Part shown: positions 36,803 through 46,838 of the stretch, piece by piece | Numbering within the stretch: position 1 is the stretch's first letter | How the letters are laid out: each line of letters opens with the position of its first letter | Source: Paenibacillus alvei | GTDB lineage: Bacteria > Bacillota > Bacilli > Paenibacillales > NBRC-103111 | DNA: 64,000 nucleotides | Direction: 5' to 3' | Assembly (NCBI GenBank): GCA_945881905.1 | Contig: CAMCVV010000003.1 | Span: 22,862 to 86,861, forward strand | Notes under the pieces: model-generated | The model's input: only the letters and a program-made list of their open reading frames with translations | Database searches by the model: none | What the model was told of the DNA's origin: nothing | Translations under genes and position numbers: made by a program

Positions 36803-36953
36803 TCATGTTCTGATAACGTATTCCAGCGCGTTAACTGTATTCCAATCATTTCTACGACATAAGGACTCAACTCAATAATCTCATGTGACAATTCGCCAAT
36901 AGCGGATTCAACTGTTACGGTAGCTCCCATGTAGGTATCTCTGTGATAATCGA

Positions 36954-37196
36954 CTATACCTTTTGGTATAGGAAATATCCTCCGATCACTCCTAATAAAC
37001 TCATGAGATTTACTCTAATCATCAGATGGAAATCATAAGTGAACACTTTCAAATCCGCTTTTGGATCCCAACTTAATTCAACAGACTTCGTCAGAAAAGA
37101 AAGGTATGTCATAGGTTCTATCAGTATTCCTCCAATTAACCCAGCAATCAAACCAATAAACAAAAAAAGCAATAAGGTGAAATTGTTTTTCTTCAT
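36954..37196 (-). CDS. DUF4321 membrane protein
   Basis: 80 residues with an N-terminal TM (FTLLLFLFIGLIAGLIGGIL) and a second C-terminal TM (MSLLGVIGGYFLYQKV). Matches my memory of the DUF4321 family, found in Firmicutes near maf, radC and SPOR-domain genes; function unknown. It lies 41 bases after the spoIIB-like gene. AGGAGG lies upstream of the ATG. Confidence 0.8.
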   Translation of the reverse strand: MKKNNFTLLLFLFIGLIAGLIGGILIEPMTYLSFLTKSVELSWDPKADLKVFTYDFHLMIRVNLMSLLGVIGGYFLYQKV

Positions 37197-37236
37197 GCTA
37201 TAGCCTCCTCGTCATATCATCTTATCCATTATATGT

Positions 37237-38271
37237 CTAAGAAATCATTTCGAGCAATCGTTTTTGTGAAAAGATCATTTTCATGACATGACTCTGGGTT
37301 TCCCAAAGCAAATTCGTCACTGGTTGTTCTTGATACGATTGAACTGAAGTCACAGATTGCCGCATAGCATCCGTCATGGATTGCAATTCGAACTGTATAG
37401 ACTCACTTGAGACTTGCATAAGCGGTTGCATCAGATCCACCCATCGGTGATGTTCATCTGCAATCATCGTGACCGCTAATGGATTGATACTAGCTCCATC
37501 TTTTTGTGCGAGTCGCTCTAAGGTGTAATCGTGCAGCTTACGAATCAACACATCTGTTTGTTGGAGGAATGTTCCCCATGACTCACCTTGTTCGACACGA
37601 GTCATATGGGAGGAAAATGCAGGAATGTCGATTTGCTTGACAAACACGTCGAGGTTCTTCTCACGAAAGCGAGTAATCAGCTCGCTTGCATCTGATTTAT
37701 GAACAGCAAAACCTACGTATACCGTCTGCTGTTCTCCTTGAACGATATAAGAAGACAAGCCTAGCTGGTGTAATTGAGATTGCGCAAGCTTCGCACTGTC
37801 GAGTGAAGTGAAGACGCCTGATTGAATGAACATGAACGACTTCTGATCGAGATCAACTGGATGGGTAGAAGCAGGTTGCGCCACACGATGCTCGGTTCCG
37901 ATGTGAGGTGATGCACTCTCTTTATACTGAATTAATTGCAAGATACATATCCCCATTAGTATTCCGGTAATCACAGCGCCTCCAACTGAAGTTATGATTC
38001 GAATCCAAGGGAATTTCATGGAACGAGAATCTGCCACATGCACTGTGCGATGAACTTCGGCATGATCACTCATCCAAGCGGACCATTCATCGAGATGGGA
38101 GGATTCTTGCGTGTGGGTTTCGTTCCATATAGGAATTGGTGTAAGCGACAGATTCGTCTTTTGCACGAAAGACTCTATCGAATCAAGCGATACAGGCTCT
38201 TGGTGTTCGGGTGGGAGAGTTTTTGCTCGATGCCGCTGTTGGATATGAACAGTAATTGTTGCTTTGTTCAA
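37237..38271 (-). CDS. SpoIIB-like SPOR-domain membrane protein
   Basis: About 344 residues. N-terminal cytoplasmic region, a single TM near residue 105-127 (ITSVGGAVITGILMGICILQ), then an extracytoplasmic SPOR domain (FMFIQSGVFTSLDSAKLAQS to FVKQID) that would bind denuded glycan, and a helical C-terminal domain. B. subtilis SpoIIB, which helps septal thinning at engulfment, has the same layout and the same position between folC and maf-radC. TTG at 38271 is 8 bases from AAGGAG and gives the N terminus MNKATITVHI; the ATG at 38292 has no site. Confidence 0.8.
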   Translation of the reverse strand: MNKATITVHIQQRHRAKTLPPEHQEPVSLDSIESFVQKTNLSLTPIPIWNETHTQESSHLDEWSAWMSDHAEVHRTVHVADSRSMKFPWIRIITSVGGAVITGILMGICILQLIQYKESASPHIGTEHRVAQPASTHPVDLDQKSFMFIQSGVFTSLDSAKLAQSQLHQLGLSSYIVQGEQQTVYVGFAVHKSDASELITRFREKNLDVFVKQIDIPAFSSHMTRVEQGESWGTFLQQTDVLIRKLHDYTLERLAQKDGASINPLAVTMIADEHHRWVDLMQPLMQVSSESIQFELQSMTDAMRQSVTSVQSYQEQPVTNLLWETQSHVMKMIFSQKRLLEMIS

Positions 38272-38339
38272 AAAAGCCCACTCCTTGTACATTCATGATG
38301 CATTAGCTTATGATCTGTACAAGGAATATATGATCGAAC

Positions 38340-38372
38340 AACAAACAAGAACTTCCCATGAAGGAAGTCCTC
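38340..38372 (-). terminator. Terminator after murC
   Basis: Minus-strand AGGACTTCC and GGAAGTTCT pair around TTCATG, followed by TGTTTGTTGTT. The T run is interrupted, so efficiency is uncertain. Confidence 0.65.
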
Positions 38373-38388
38373 TTTGTTGCTTCATGCC

Positions 38389-39762
38389 TTACTGACGAAG
38401 TAGATGTGCAGCTAACGCTTCCCCTGTTTTCCAGATATCTCCGGCTCCCATCGTAATTACGAGATCCCCCGGTTTGATGGAAACAATTAATAGAGCTAAC
38501 GCTTCTTCCCCTGTTGGCACGTATAGCACATGTGGGTTGCTGTGTTCACGGATAGATTCTACAAGTTTTGCAGCATGTACACCTTCGATCTTCTGCTCAC
38601 CTGCTGGTGAATAAATATCGGTAATGATGACTTGATCTGCATCACGAAATGCACGACTAAATTCTTCGAATAAATAAAACGTGCGTGAGTAGCGTTGCGG
38701 TTGAAAAACTGCAATAATATTCATCCCTGATGCTTTCGCTGCTTGTAGCGTAGCTTCGATCTCTGTCGGATGATGTGCATAATCATCAATAACAAGGTGA
38801 CCTGCAACATCAGCTAACACTTGAAACCTTCTTTTGGCTCCTTTGAAATGTGCTATTGTTGTAGCCACTTGCTCAAAAGTTAATCCGATCTCCATACATG
38901 TGACGATCGTGGCTAAAGCGTTATAAATATTATGCTTACCCGGAACTGACAAGTGAACAAGACCCAATTCAATACCCTGATGTTGGACAGTGAACGTCAC
39001 TTTGCGATCTCCTAATTGAATGTTAACTGCTCTCACATCAGCCGGATGATCAATTCCATATGTAACAACGTTGCCGTGAATGTGGGGAATTAAAGATTGA
39101 ATCACAGGGTCATCTATACATACCACAGATCTTCCCTCTGGTGTAACTTGATTCATAAATTGTGCATACGCTTGTTGTAATTGTTCGAAGCTACCTTGAT
39201 AATTCTCGAGATGGTCTGCTTCGATGTTATTCACGACAGCAATATAAGGCATATAGTGTAAGAAACTACCGTCGCTTTCATCTGCTTCTGCAATGAGATA
39301 TGGGCCTTTGCCTGCTCTTGCATTGCTTCCTAGATCCATGACTTCTCCACCGATGATAAATGTAGGGTCATGCTGACAGGTAACCATCACATAAGCGATC
39401 ATCGACGAAGTTGTCGTCTTGCCATGAGCTCCTGCTACTGCTATGCCTTTATAATGACTCATTAGTCTAGCTAACATTTGGGAACGATGCAACACCGATA
39501 TGTTGCGCTCTTTGGCTGCGATAAGCTCTACATTATCAGGTGCTAATGCTGTAGAATATACTACGAGATCAGCTCCATCAATGTGCTCGGATTTGTGACC
39601 GATATCGACTTTTACTCCGTTCTTCTGTAACTTGTGTGATAATTCATGCATCGCTACATCAGAACCCGTAATGTGATATCCCATTTCGAACATCACTTTA
39701 GCAATAGCACTCATGCCATACCCGCTAATACCAATAAAATGAACATGCTCTTTTTTGTTCAA
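38389..39762 (-). CDS. murC: UDP-N-acetylmuramate-L-alanine ligase
   Basis: Adds the first amino acid of the peptidoglycan stem peptide. 457 residues. N-terminal Rossmann domain (HFIGISGYGMSAIAKVM), ATP loop AGAHGKTTTSSMIAYV (about residues 112-127), substrate region EADESDGSFLHYMP, and VIDDYAHHPTEIEATL in the C-terminal domain. It follows folC by 7 bases. In B. subtilis murC is elsewhere, so the folC-murC pairing is a difference. Confidence 0.97.
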   Translation of the reverse strand: MNKKEHVHFIGISGYGMSAIAKVMFEMGYHITGSDVAMHELSHKLQKNGVKVDIGHKSEHIDGADLVVYSTALAPDNVELIAAKERNISVLHRSQMLARLMSHYKGIAVAGAHGKTTTSSMIAYVMVTCQHDPTFIIGGEVMDLGSNARAGKGPYLIAEADESDGSFLHYMPYIAVVNNIEADHLENYQGSFEQLQQAYAQFMNQVTPEGRSVVCIDDPVIQSLIPHIHGNVVTYGIDHPADVRAVNIQLGDRKVTFTVQHQGIELGLVHLSVPGKHNIYNALATIVTCMEIGLTFEQVATTIAHFKGAKRRFQVLADVAGHLVIDDYAHHPTEIEATLQAAKASGMNIIAVFQPQRYSRTFYLFEEFSRAFRDADQVIITDIYSPAGEQKIEGVHAAKLVESIREHSNPHVLYVPTGEEALALLIVSIKPGDLVITMGAGDIWKTGEALAAHLLRQ

Positions 39763-39769
39763 ACCACGC

Positions 39770-41149
39770 TCACCAGCCTTTGTCAGTTAAGGTTTTGTCC
39801 AATAACCATGCCCGAACATCAGATACCAAATAAAGAGAACCCGTGACGACGAGAAGATCATTCTTATGCTGTAGAGCTTGTAATCGTTGGACAGCTTGTT
39901 TCCAGATAGGTTCTATGATCAGCGTCACATCGAGATTCATTTCCAGGATTACGCGGTTTGCTACTTCAGCCAAATGATGACTTGTGCTACTTTTGGGGAA
40001 ATCGACTTCCGTTACGATTAATGTATGGACACAGGGTAGGATTTGTTTGAAATATTCTTCATGGTTCTTCGTCGACAACATACCCACCATCATATGTACC
40101 TGAGTATGAATATAGTCTTCTCGTATGGATTTAGCAAGCGCTTGTGCTCCTTCGGGGTTATGAGCTCCATCGAGTAAGATGGGATACTCCAAAGAAATCA
40201 TTTCAAGTCTACCGGGCCATACCGTATGAAAGAAAGCTTGATACAGGTGTTCATCGTCTACATAAAGTGCATAATATGTCCGAAGAATCTCTATCGTCAT
40301 CATGGCAAGTGCTGCATTCGAGACTTGGTGTTCCCCGTTCATAGATATCGATAATTGTTTCAAATCACGAAAGGGTCCACGAAAATCAAAACGTTGTTGA
40401 TTCATCTCATTAGAAGTTCGTGTGTAACCGAATTGCTCGCCTAGAACATACATATTTACTTTTTTTTCTTTAGCCATTTGGGTAACCACTTGTTTGGCTT
40501 CGCCTTCTTGAATTGCCGTGATCAGCGACACCCCTGATTTGAGAATTCCTGCTTTCTCATAAGCAATTTGGGATAACGTATCTCCTAAAATATCCATATG
40601 ATCATAACCGATATTCGTGATAATTGTTACCAAAGGATGAATGATATTGGTACTATCTAATCTCCCCCCAAGACCCGTTTCCCATACGACGAAATCAGGT
40701 TGAGCATATTTAGCAAAATACAACAAAGCGAGAACAGTTGTTACTTCGAACATCGTAGGAGAACCTAATTCTGTAGCAGCACATTGTTCTACAAATGGCT
40801 TCAATCGATTGCAAATGTCGACTAGAGCTGCATCAGTGATGGGCTGGCCATTGAATCGAATACGGTCTGCATATGTCTCGATATAAGGTGACGTGAAACA
40901 GCCCACATCGTAACCGCATCGGTGTATGGCTTCGGAAAGAAATGCACACGTTGAACCTTTGCCGTTTGTGCCAGCAACATGAATAAATCGCAATCTCTGC
41001 TCAGGATGATCCAGCATCTCCATCAGTGCATGCATACGAGCTAATCCTGGCTTGATTCCTAATGACTTTAAGTCAATAATCCAAGCTGTGGCTTCAGAAC
41101 TTGTTTCAAAAAAAATCGGCGATTCTTTGTGAATGTCCATCGAATTCAT
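39770..41149 (-). CDS. folC: Folylpolyglutamate / dihydrofolate synthase
   Basis: Adds glutamate to folates and, in bifunctional forms, makes dihydrofolate from dihydropteroate. 459 residues, Mur-ligase-like. ATP loop [18 protein letters not shown] is at about residues 57-74, and [28 protein letters not shown] are conserved. The start overlaps the valS stop by 4 bases. Same neighbour as in B. subtilis. Confidence 0.96.
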   Translation of the reverse strand: MNSMDIHKESPIFFETSSEATAWIIDLKSLGIKPGLARMHALMEMLDHPEQRLRFIHVAGTNGKGSTCAFLSEAIHRCGYDVGCFTSPYIETYADRIRFNGQPITDAALVDICNRLKPFVEQCAATELGSPTMFEVTTVLALLYFAKYAQPDFVVWETGLGGRLDSTNIIHPLVTIITNIGYDHMDILGDTLSQIAYEKAGILKSGVSLITAIQEGEAKQVVTQMAKEKKVNMYVLGEQFGYTRTSNEMNQQRFDFRGPFRDLKQLSISMNGEHQVSNAALAMMTIEILRTYYALYVDDEHLYQAFFHTVWPGRLEMISLEYPILLDGAHNPEGAQALAKSIREDYIHTQVHMMVGMLSTKNHEEYFKQILPCVHTLIVTEVDFPKSSTSHHLAEVANRVILEMNLDVTLIIEPIWKQAVQRLQALQHKNDLLVVTGSLYLVSDVRAWLLDKTLTDKGW

Positions 41150-43824
41150 CCCTTTAGCTCTGAAAGACGAGCGATTACTTTATTGCGTTTATCGGCATAA
41201 TCAGCTAATTTTACTTTTTCTTCATCAATCACTTTCACAGGAGCTTTGTTGACAAATCCAGCGTTGTTGAGCTTTTGTTCTATGCGTGCTACTTCAGCAT
41301 GCAACTGTGTCAGTTCTTTCTCAATCCTAGTAATTTCTTGGGAAATATCGACAAGTCCAGACAGAGGTAAATAGATTTCAGCACCTGTGACTACTGCAGT
41401 AATCGCTTGTTCAGGAGCCTGCAGATGCATATCGATCTGTAATTGCGAAGTATGGCAAAATCGGCGAATGTACTCTATATTGTCTTCTAATATTCTCGCT
41501 ACTTCTAGAGATGTGGGTTTCACACACATTTCGATTTTTTTACCCATGGGCACATGAACTTCAGCACGAATATTTCTCACAGCGCGAATCACATCCATGA
41601 TGAATTCCATCTCACGCACAGCATCGACATCTTGCAATTGACTGTCTACCACAGGCCAAGCTGCCAAAGTAATGGTATCTCCTTGGTGAGGTAACTGCTG
41701 CCAGATTTCTTCACTTATGAATGGCATAAATGGATGAATCAGTCGTTGGATGTGGTCACAGACATAAGCAAGAACGGCTTGTGTTTGTTTCTTGATGACC
41801 CCATCGTCTCCATACAAACTTATTTTACTACATTCAATATACCAATCGCACCAATCATCCCAGATGAAATTATAGAGCAACCTCCCGGTTTCACCAAACT
41901 CATACTCGTCAATGAGACGCGTGACTTCAGCGATTGTTTCCTGTAATCGATGCAAAATCCAACGGTCAGCTGTTTGTAATTTCCCAGCAAGCACGATATC
42001 TTCATACGTAAATCCTTCTAGATTCATTAATACAAATCGGGAAGCATTCCAAATTTTATTAGCAAAATTACGGGCTTGTTCTACTTTCTCCCATCGAAAT
42101 CGCAGATCCTGTCCAGGGGTGCTGCTTGTTGAGAGCATGAAGCGCATTGCATCTGCTCCATATTGATCGATAACATCGAACGGATCAACGCCATTGCCAA
42201 GTGATTTCGACATTTTTCTACCTTCTGCATCTCGAACAAGGCCATGGATCAATACATCTTTGAAAGGCATTTGATTGGTAAATTCAAGTCCACTGAAAAT
42301 CATGCGTGCAACCCAAAAATAAATAATATCATAGCCGGTAACGAGAACTTGCGTAGGATAAAAACGTCTCATGTCTTCGGTATTCTCTGGCCAACCTAGT
42401 GTAGAAAACGGCCATAATGCCGAACTAAACCAAGTGTCTAGCACGTCTGGATCTTGTTCGATACGGGTGCTTAGACAATGAGCACATTGCAAAGCATCAA
42501 CTCGTGACACAGTGATTTCCTTACAATCTGCACAATACCACGAAGGAATGCGATGCCCCCACCACAATTGACGGGATATACACCAATCCCTGACATTCTC
42601 GATCCATTGTAAATAAATATGCTCGAATCGCGGAGGAATGAATTGCACCGCTTGATCGGTTTGTTGAGCACGGATTGCAGCTTCAGCTAGTGGCTCCATC
42701 TTCACGAACCACTGTGTAGACAGATAAGGTTCGATGACTGCGCCACTTCTTTGGCTATGACCGACTTGATGAACATGATCTTCGATTTTCACAAGCACAC
42801 CACTGAGCTTCAGATCTTGAACGATTTGTTGTCGGCAAACAAAGCGATCCATTCCTTGATAAGGTCCTGCTTCTGCATTCATCGTTCCTGATTCGTCCAT
42901 AATTAAGATTTGCGGTAAATGATGGCGTTTGCCTACAAGAAAATCATTGGGATCATGCGCAGGTGTGATCTTCACAGCTCCAGTTCCAAATTCAGGCTCT
43001 ACATATTCATCCGCAATAATGGGTATTTCCCTACCAATTATCGGAAGAATCAGCGTTTGTCCAATCAAATGCTTGTATCTCGGATCTTGCGGATGTACAG
43101 CTACAGCCGTATCGCCAAGCATGGTTTCTGGGCGAGTCGTAGCTACAGTCAAGGTATGCAAGCCATCTAGAGTTGAATAGGCTAAATGATACAAGTGACC
43201 TTGAACTTCTTTATAATCCACTTCAATATCTGAAAGTGCTGTTTGTGCAGCGGGGTCCCAGTTAATGATATAGTTGCCTCGATAAATCAGACCTTTCTCA
43301 TACAAGCTAACAAATACTTCTCTTACTGCTAGAGATAATCCTTCATCAAGTGTAAATCTTTCGCGAGAATAGTCGAGTGAGAAACCCATCTTCGCCCACT
43401 GATCCCGAATCGTTTGTGCATAATGTTCTTTCCATTCCCAGACTTTTTGTAAGAACACGTCGCGGCCTAATTCTGTGCGTGAAATCCCTTCTTCTTTCAA
43501 CTTCTGCTCGACACGAGTCTGCGTTGCAATACCTGCATGATCCGCTCCAGGAAGCCATAATGTGTCGTAACCTTGCATCCTTTTCGTGCGAATCAAGATA
43601 TCTTGTAGTGTGTTATCTAGCGCATGTCCAATATGAAGCATGCCCGTGACATTAGGCGGCGGAATGACGATCGTATACGTTTCTTTATCTGGGCGAGTAC
43701 CTGCTTTGAAATATTCATTGTGCATCCAATACGCATACCACTTACTTTCAATTTCTTTGGGTTGGTACGTCGTTAGCATAGGATGTTCTTGGTGGTGATC
43801 ATTGTTTTGGTGATTGTCCGTCAT
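41146..43824 (-). CDS. valS: Valyl-tRNA synthetase
   Basis: Class I aminoacyl-tRNA synthetase. About 892 residues. HIGH motif [13 protein letters not shown] (about residues 46-58), KMSKS motif [13 protein letters not shown] (about 525-537), the editing domain between them ([15 protein letters not shown]), a Cys-rich zinc-type insert (CADCKEI...CAHC) and a C-terminal coiled coil ([20 protein letters not shown]). GGAGGG is 6 bases before the ATG at 43824; the longer reading begins 36 bases upstream. Controlled by a T-box leader. Confidence 0.98.
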   Translation of the reverse strand: MTDNHQNNDHHQEHPMLTTYQPKEIESKWYAYWMHNEYFKAGTRPDKETYTIVIPPPNVTGMLHIGHALDNTLQDILIRTKRMQGYDTLWLPGADHAGIATQTRVEQKLKEEGISRTELGRDVFLQKVWEWKEHYAQTIRDQWAKMGFSLDYSRERFTLDEGLSLAVREVFVSLYEKGLIYRGNYIINWDPAAQTALSDIEVDYKEVQGHLYHLAYSTLDGLHTLTVATTRPETMLGDTAVAVHPQDPRYKHLIGQTLILPIIGREIPIIADEYVEPEFGTGAVKITPAHDPNDFLVGKRHHLPQILIMDESGTMNAEAGPYQGMDRFVCRQQIVQDLKLSGVLVKIEDHVHQVGHSQRSGAVIEPYLSTQWFVKMEPLAEAAIRAQQTDQAVQFIPPRFEHIYLQWIENVRDWCISRQLWWGHRIPSWYCADCKEITVSRVDALQCAHCLSTRIEQDPDVLDTWFSSALWPFSTLGWPENTEDMRRFYPTQVLVTGYDIIYFWVARMIFSGLEFTNQMPFKDVLIHGLVRDAEGRKMSKSLGNGVDPFDVIDQYGADAMRFMLSTSSTPGQDLRFRWEKVEQARNFANKIWNASRFVLMNLEGFTYEDIVLAGKLQTADRWILHRLQETIAEVTRLIDEYEFGETGRLLYNFIWDDWCDWYIECSKISLYGDDGVIKKQTQAVLAYVCDHIQRLIHPFMPFISEEIWQQLPHQGDTITLAAWPVVDSQLQDVDAVREMEFIMDVIRAVRNIRAEVHVPMGKKIEMCVKPTSLEVARILEDNIEYIRRFCHTSQLQIDMHLQAPEQAITAVVTGAEIYLPLSGLVDISQEITRIEKELTQLHAEVARIEQKLNNAGFVNKAPVKVIDEEKVKLADYADKRNKVIARLSELKG

Positions 43825-43943
43825 GAAATACCCTCCGTCGTAAAGTGATATATGTGGCATGTTTCCCTACACTTTAACTGATTCCGTACATTACCGACCA
43901 GGTGTTTCCAAACTGACCGATTGCTCGTGGAAGTCTATACAAA

Positions 43944-44262
43944 CAAAAAAAGCCCTTCGTCACAAAGGACGAAAGACGTGATCTTCCGCGGTACCACCTT
44001 TATTTCATACAGAAAATAAATTTCATGCATGACACTTAAACAGATAACGGTTGCTGCCGGTAATTGCTAACTACAATCATCCCAATACTTGAACAAATCA
44101 GCAAGTGGTAAGGAGAATTGCGTTCACAATTACAACTCAAGGGCGACTTCAGTCGGTAGTCAACTATGGAACCTCTCAGCGTAACAGTTCCACTCTCTAT
44201 AGTGCTACTCAACTGATCTTCCCTATCTATGTTTTTGGCCATTTCATATTGCTCATAATTGA
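43944..44262 (-). promoter_or_regulatory. Valine T-box riboswitch upstream of valS
   Basis: Leader that senses uncharged tRNA-Val. The T-box motif AAGGTGGTACCGCG is at 44000-43987. A 10-bp terminator stem (GTCTTTCGTC with GACGAAGGGC) followed by seven T lies at about 43978-43946. Stem I can be drawn with AGGG/CCCT and CAGTTG/CGACTG; the internal loop between them carries GTC at 44147-44145, a valine codon, as specifier. The AGTAG of the S-turn is on the opposite strand. Uncharged tRNA would stabilise the antiterminator and allow valS (and folC, murC) transcription. Confidence 0.9.
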
Positions 44263-44266
44263 ATTA

Positions 44267-44295
44267 ATCATAGCGAACAAACGGAATTTCGTCAA
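44267..44295 (-). promoter_or_regulatory. Sigma-A promoter of valS-folC-murC
   Basis: Minus-strand TTGACG, a 17-base spacer and TATGAT. Initiation about 7 bases on would start the transcript right before T-box stem I. Confidence 0.88.
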
Positions 44296-44299
44296 GGGT

Positions 44300-44378
44300 G
44301 TTAACGGCTATGGTCAAGGAGTTAACGAGCTATAGTCAATGATTTAACGAGCAATGGTCAAGGAATTAACGAGCAGTG
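44300..44378. repeat. 22-bp direct repeats upstream of the valS promoter
   Basis: Three and a half tandem units of 21-22 bp (consensus GTTAACGAGCTATGGTCAAGGA, units starting at 44300, 44321, 44343 and 44365) abut the -35 box. On the minus strand each unit presents TTGAC, so the promoter's own -35 looks like one more unit. The array is outside any gene. Confidence 0.8.
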
Positions 44379-44515
44379 TGCGCAGACAAACTTCGCAATG
44401 TCTATGTGTCTATCGGGTTGCAACTACCTGATCATCCTGCGAACTTACATGATATCGTTCAACTTAACATCATACGTTCTCGTCTTCAAATACTCATGAC
44501 GACACCCAAGTATCT

Positions 44516-45757
44516 TCATCTGCGGATTTCGATAGGAAGATAAATGACTTGACCTGCAATGACATCTGTGTTCGATAACCGATTGAGTCGCTGTAATTCA
44601 ATGATATTGATTTGATGACGTTGTGAGATGTCGATTAGTGTTTCATTTTTTTGGATAATACACATTCTCAACTTTTGAAACTCATCTGCAACAACATCGT
44701 TTTTAGCAAATAGCTTCTTCCATTGTACATCATTTGTTTTGGAATCTGGTTTTCCCAAAGATGGGGTGAGATCAACATCTGTTGTTGAAGATTCTCGAGA
44801 GTTCTTTATTGAAACTCCCTTCTTCATGAGCATGGATGATCGTTTCTTTTCAGATGAATCTGGTTCATGAGTTGATACAAGTTCTAGAGGTGCTACCCTA
44901 TGATTCTGGGAAGGAGTTTCTTTTGAAGATGGATTCACCTGATCCATGGTTGGTTGTTCGCTCTTAGCATACGCTTGTTCAATTGCGCGCATAGGTACTT
45001 GCATAGCTGCTTGCATAGACACATCTTCAGGAGCTTGTTCTGGTGCTTGTTCTGGTGCTTGTTCTGGTGCTTGTTCTGGCGCTTGTTCTGGTGCTTGTTC
45101 TGGTGCTTGTTCTGGGGCTTGTTCTGGGGCTTGTTCTGGGGCTTCAGTTAATGGTTCACATTCAGTGTCATCTTGCAATAATTCATCGTATTGTAGCGAT
45201 TTCTGATGTGAATTTTTCTTGGGACGCGGTCCCTTGGTATGCCTAGATTCATTGGCTAAAACAGCTTCTTGATGACCCAACAAAGGCATCTTCGCTACTT
45301 CAATTCCTGGAATTTCCTGTGCAGTTGTAGGACTTGATGCATTCATAGTAGGCTGTTCATGCTGTGTAGTAACTCCATCTTCGGAAAAAGAGTCTATCCT
45401 GATACCATGAAGTAAGAGAACACCTGTCACATTCATACTTCTGGCAGATATCAACTCTACATCAAAGTTCTCAATGGTTACTTGGATCTGGTCTACTTGA
45501 TGGACTCGATTCATGGGAAGTGTAATCTCTACTGGAATGGCATGTTGAAGTTTCTGCAATCGATCCACTCCATCACTTGTATAAGTTCCCAATAGACTTA
45601 ACGTCCCTTTCAACATGACTTGTTCGTCATGCAGATATACGCTCATAACAGGTACAAGCTCAATTTCATCTAATTCACGGATTGCTCTTACATTCTCCGA
45701 TACATGCACACGTTCATAAATATCGAATCTCAAACTATTATTGTAATCTTCAGTCAC
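44516..45757 (-). CDS. SpoVID-like spore coat encasement protein with C-terminal LysM
   Basis: About 413 residues. The N-terminal domain (LRFDIYERVHVSENVRAIRELD, then ML KGTLSLLGTY-type strand) resembles SpoVID, which drives coat encasement of the forespore. A central low-complexity tract has nine APEQ units plus APED. A C-terminal LysM domain (MCIIQKNETLIDISQRHQ, about 363-410) ends the protein. GTG at 45757 is 9 bases from a full AAGGAGGT and matches the SpoVID N terminus; ORF readings starting 81 bases upstream run through that site. Location between hemL and valS equals B. subtilis spoVID. Confidence 0.82.
   Translation of the reverse strand: MTEDYNNSLRFDIYERVHVSENVRAIRELDEIELVPVMSVYLHDEQVMLKGTLSLLGTYTSDGVDRLQKLQHAIPVEITLPMNRVHQVDQIQVTIENFDVELISARSMNVTGVLLLHGIRIDSFSEDGVTTQHEQPTMNASSPTTAQEIPGIEVAKMPLLGHQEAVLANESRHTKGPRPKKNSHQKSLQYDELLQDDTECEPLTEAPEQAPEQAPEQAPEQAPEQAPEQAPEQAPEQAPEQAPEDVSMQAAMQVPMRAIEQAYAKSEQPTMDQVNPSSKETPSQNHRVAPLELVSTHEPDSSEKKRSSMLMKKGVSIKNSRESSTTDVDLTPSLGKPDSKTNDVQWKKLFAKNDVVADEFQKLRMCIIQKNETLIDISQRHQINIIELQRLNRLSNTDVIAGQVIYLPIEIRR
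45023..45142 (-). repeat. 12-bp tandem repeat encoding APEQ in the spoVID-like gene
   Basis: Ten 12-bp units (GCTTGTTCTGGT on the plus strand, third bases varying) encode nine APEQ and one APED. Near-identity of units suggests slippage-driven length variation. Confidence 0.95.
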
Positions 45758-45847
45758 GTATGGATGACCTCCTTTTCCCAGTACAACATCACTTAGAAGA
45801 TAAATCTCTATAGTATATGGGAGAGAAAGTGTGAGCATGACTAGAGA

Positions 45848-46726
45848 TTAATGGAGTTTAAGACTTGTCCAAGCATTACGCATATCCATCGGCCAAGCAA
45901 TATGTATCGATATGTGTTCTAGTGTTAGCGGATGCTGGAATTTCAGTTGCTCTGCGTGAAGTGCTTGACGATTCATATACTCGGTTGAGCCTCCATATAA
46001 GGAATCTCCTACAATGGGATGACCGATATGACTCAGATGAACTCGAATCTGATGAGTTCTTCCTGTATCCAATTCCAATTGCACCAAAGAAGCTGATCGG
46101 CAACGTTCGATGACACGATAATGTGTAGTTGCAGCATCCCCGTGAGAAGAGACTCGGCGCTTATACGCATGATGTCGGTCTCTACCGATAGGTTGAGTTA
46201 TCGTGCCTTCATTTGGCTTTACTGTACCTTGCACCAAAGCCACATACGATCTCTTGATGTGTTTCTCGCGCATCGCTTGATCCAATAGGATATGGGCATA
46301 TTCATTTTTGGCATACAACACGGCTCCTGTTGTATCTTGGTCTAGTCGATGAATATGTCGAATGGCACAGAACTGATTTGTCGTCATATAATAATACGTG
46401 ACGAGGTTCGCTAGACTTCCTGTACCTGTAAGCTCCTGTGGATGCACGGACATCTCCGGTGGTTTGTTCACCACTAAACAAAATTCATCTTCATAGCTCA
46501 CTTCAAGTTCACCAACTTCAGGAAGGAACGAGGAAGATTCTGCAGGGAACAGTTGCAGCCAGACGCGATTGCCACTTACGCGCACACCTTGCTGTTGCAG
46601 AAGTCTAAGCCAGTATCGATAAGGTAGTGGGAGCTCATGATGCAACTCTTCATAGGCATATAACTGATCCAAACTCCATGTGCGATGTGGCATAGGAACG
46701 CTCCACCATTCTTGCTTACGTGACAT
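45848..46726 (-). CDS. RluA-family 23S rRNA/tRNA pseudouridine synthase
   Basis: Isomerises uridine to pseudouridine in RNA. About 292 residues. Catalytic Asp in HRLDQDTTGAVLYAKN (about residues 120-135); other family blocks VVNKPPEMSVHP, LDTGRTHQIRVHLSHIGHPI. The N terminus is S4-like but weak. AGGAGGTG is 7 bases before the ATG at 46726, so the longer reading is rejected. It takes the place occupied by ysxE near spoVID in B. subtilis. Exact target base is not predictable. Confidence 0.92.
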   Translation of the reverse strand: MSRKQEWWSVPMPHRTWSLDQLYAYEELHHELPLPYRYWLRLLQQQGVRVSGNRVWLQLFPAESSSFLPEVGELEVSYEDEFCLVVNKPPEMSVHPQELTGTGSLANLVTYYYMTTNQFCAIRHIHRLDQDTTGAVLYAKNEYAHILLDQAMREKHIKRSYVALVQGTVKPNEGTITQPIGRDRHHAYKRRVSSHGDAATTHYRVIERCRSASLVQLELDTGRTHQIRVHLSHIGHPIVGDSLYGGSTEYMNRQALHAEQLKFQHPLTLEHISIHIAWPMDMRNAWTSLKLH

Positions 46727-46838
46727 GTACTTCACCTCCTGCAATGCTTCCTTAATCATGATCATGAGTGCTGCGATATGCAATGAATACTACAACTCGA
46801 TGGCACGCTGAAATCCACACTGAATTCATGCTGTCTTC

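Noticed and set aside
36697..36930. Minus-strand 77-codon ORF overlapping the end of gerB2
   Set aside because: No ribosome site, about half lies antisense to gerB2, and no family is recognised; kept only as a question about the intergenic gap.
36950..36968. Hairpin TATACC/GGTATA at the DUF4321 stop
   Set aside because: Stem of only six base pairs and no T run in either direction, so not called a terminator.
44946..45246. Plus-strand ORFs made of SGAC or LVLV repeats
   Set aside because: They are antisense readings of the 12-bp APEQ repeat, which stays open in several frames; no ribosome sites.
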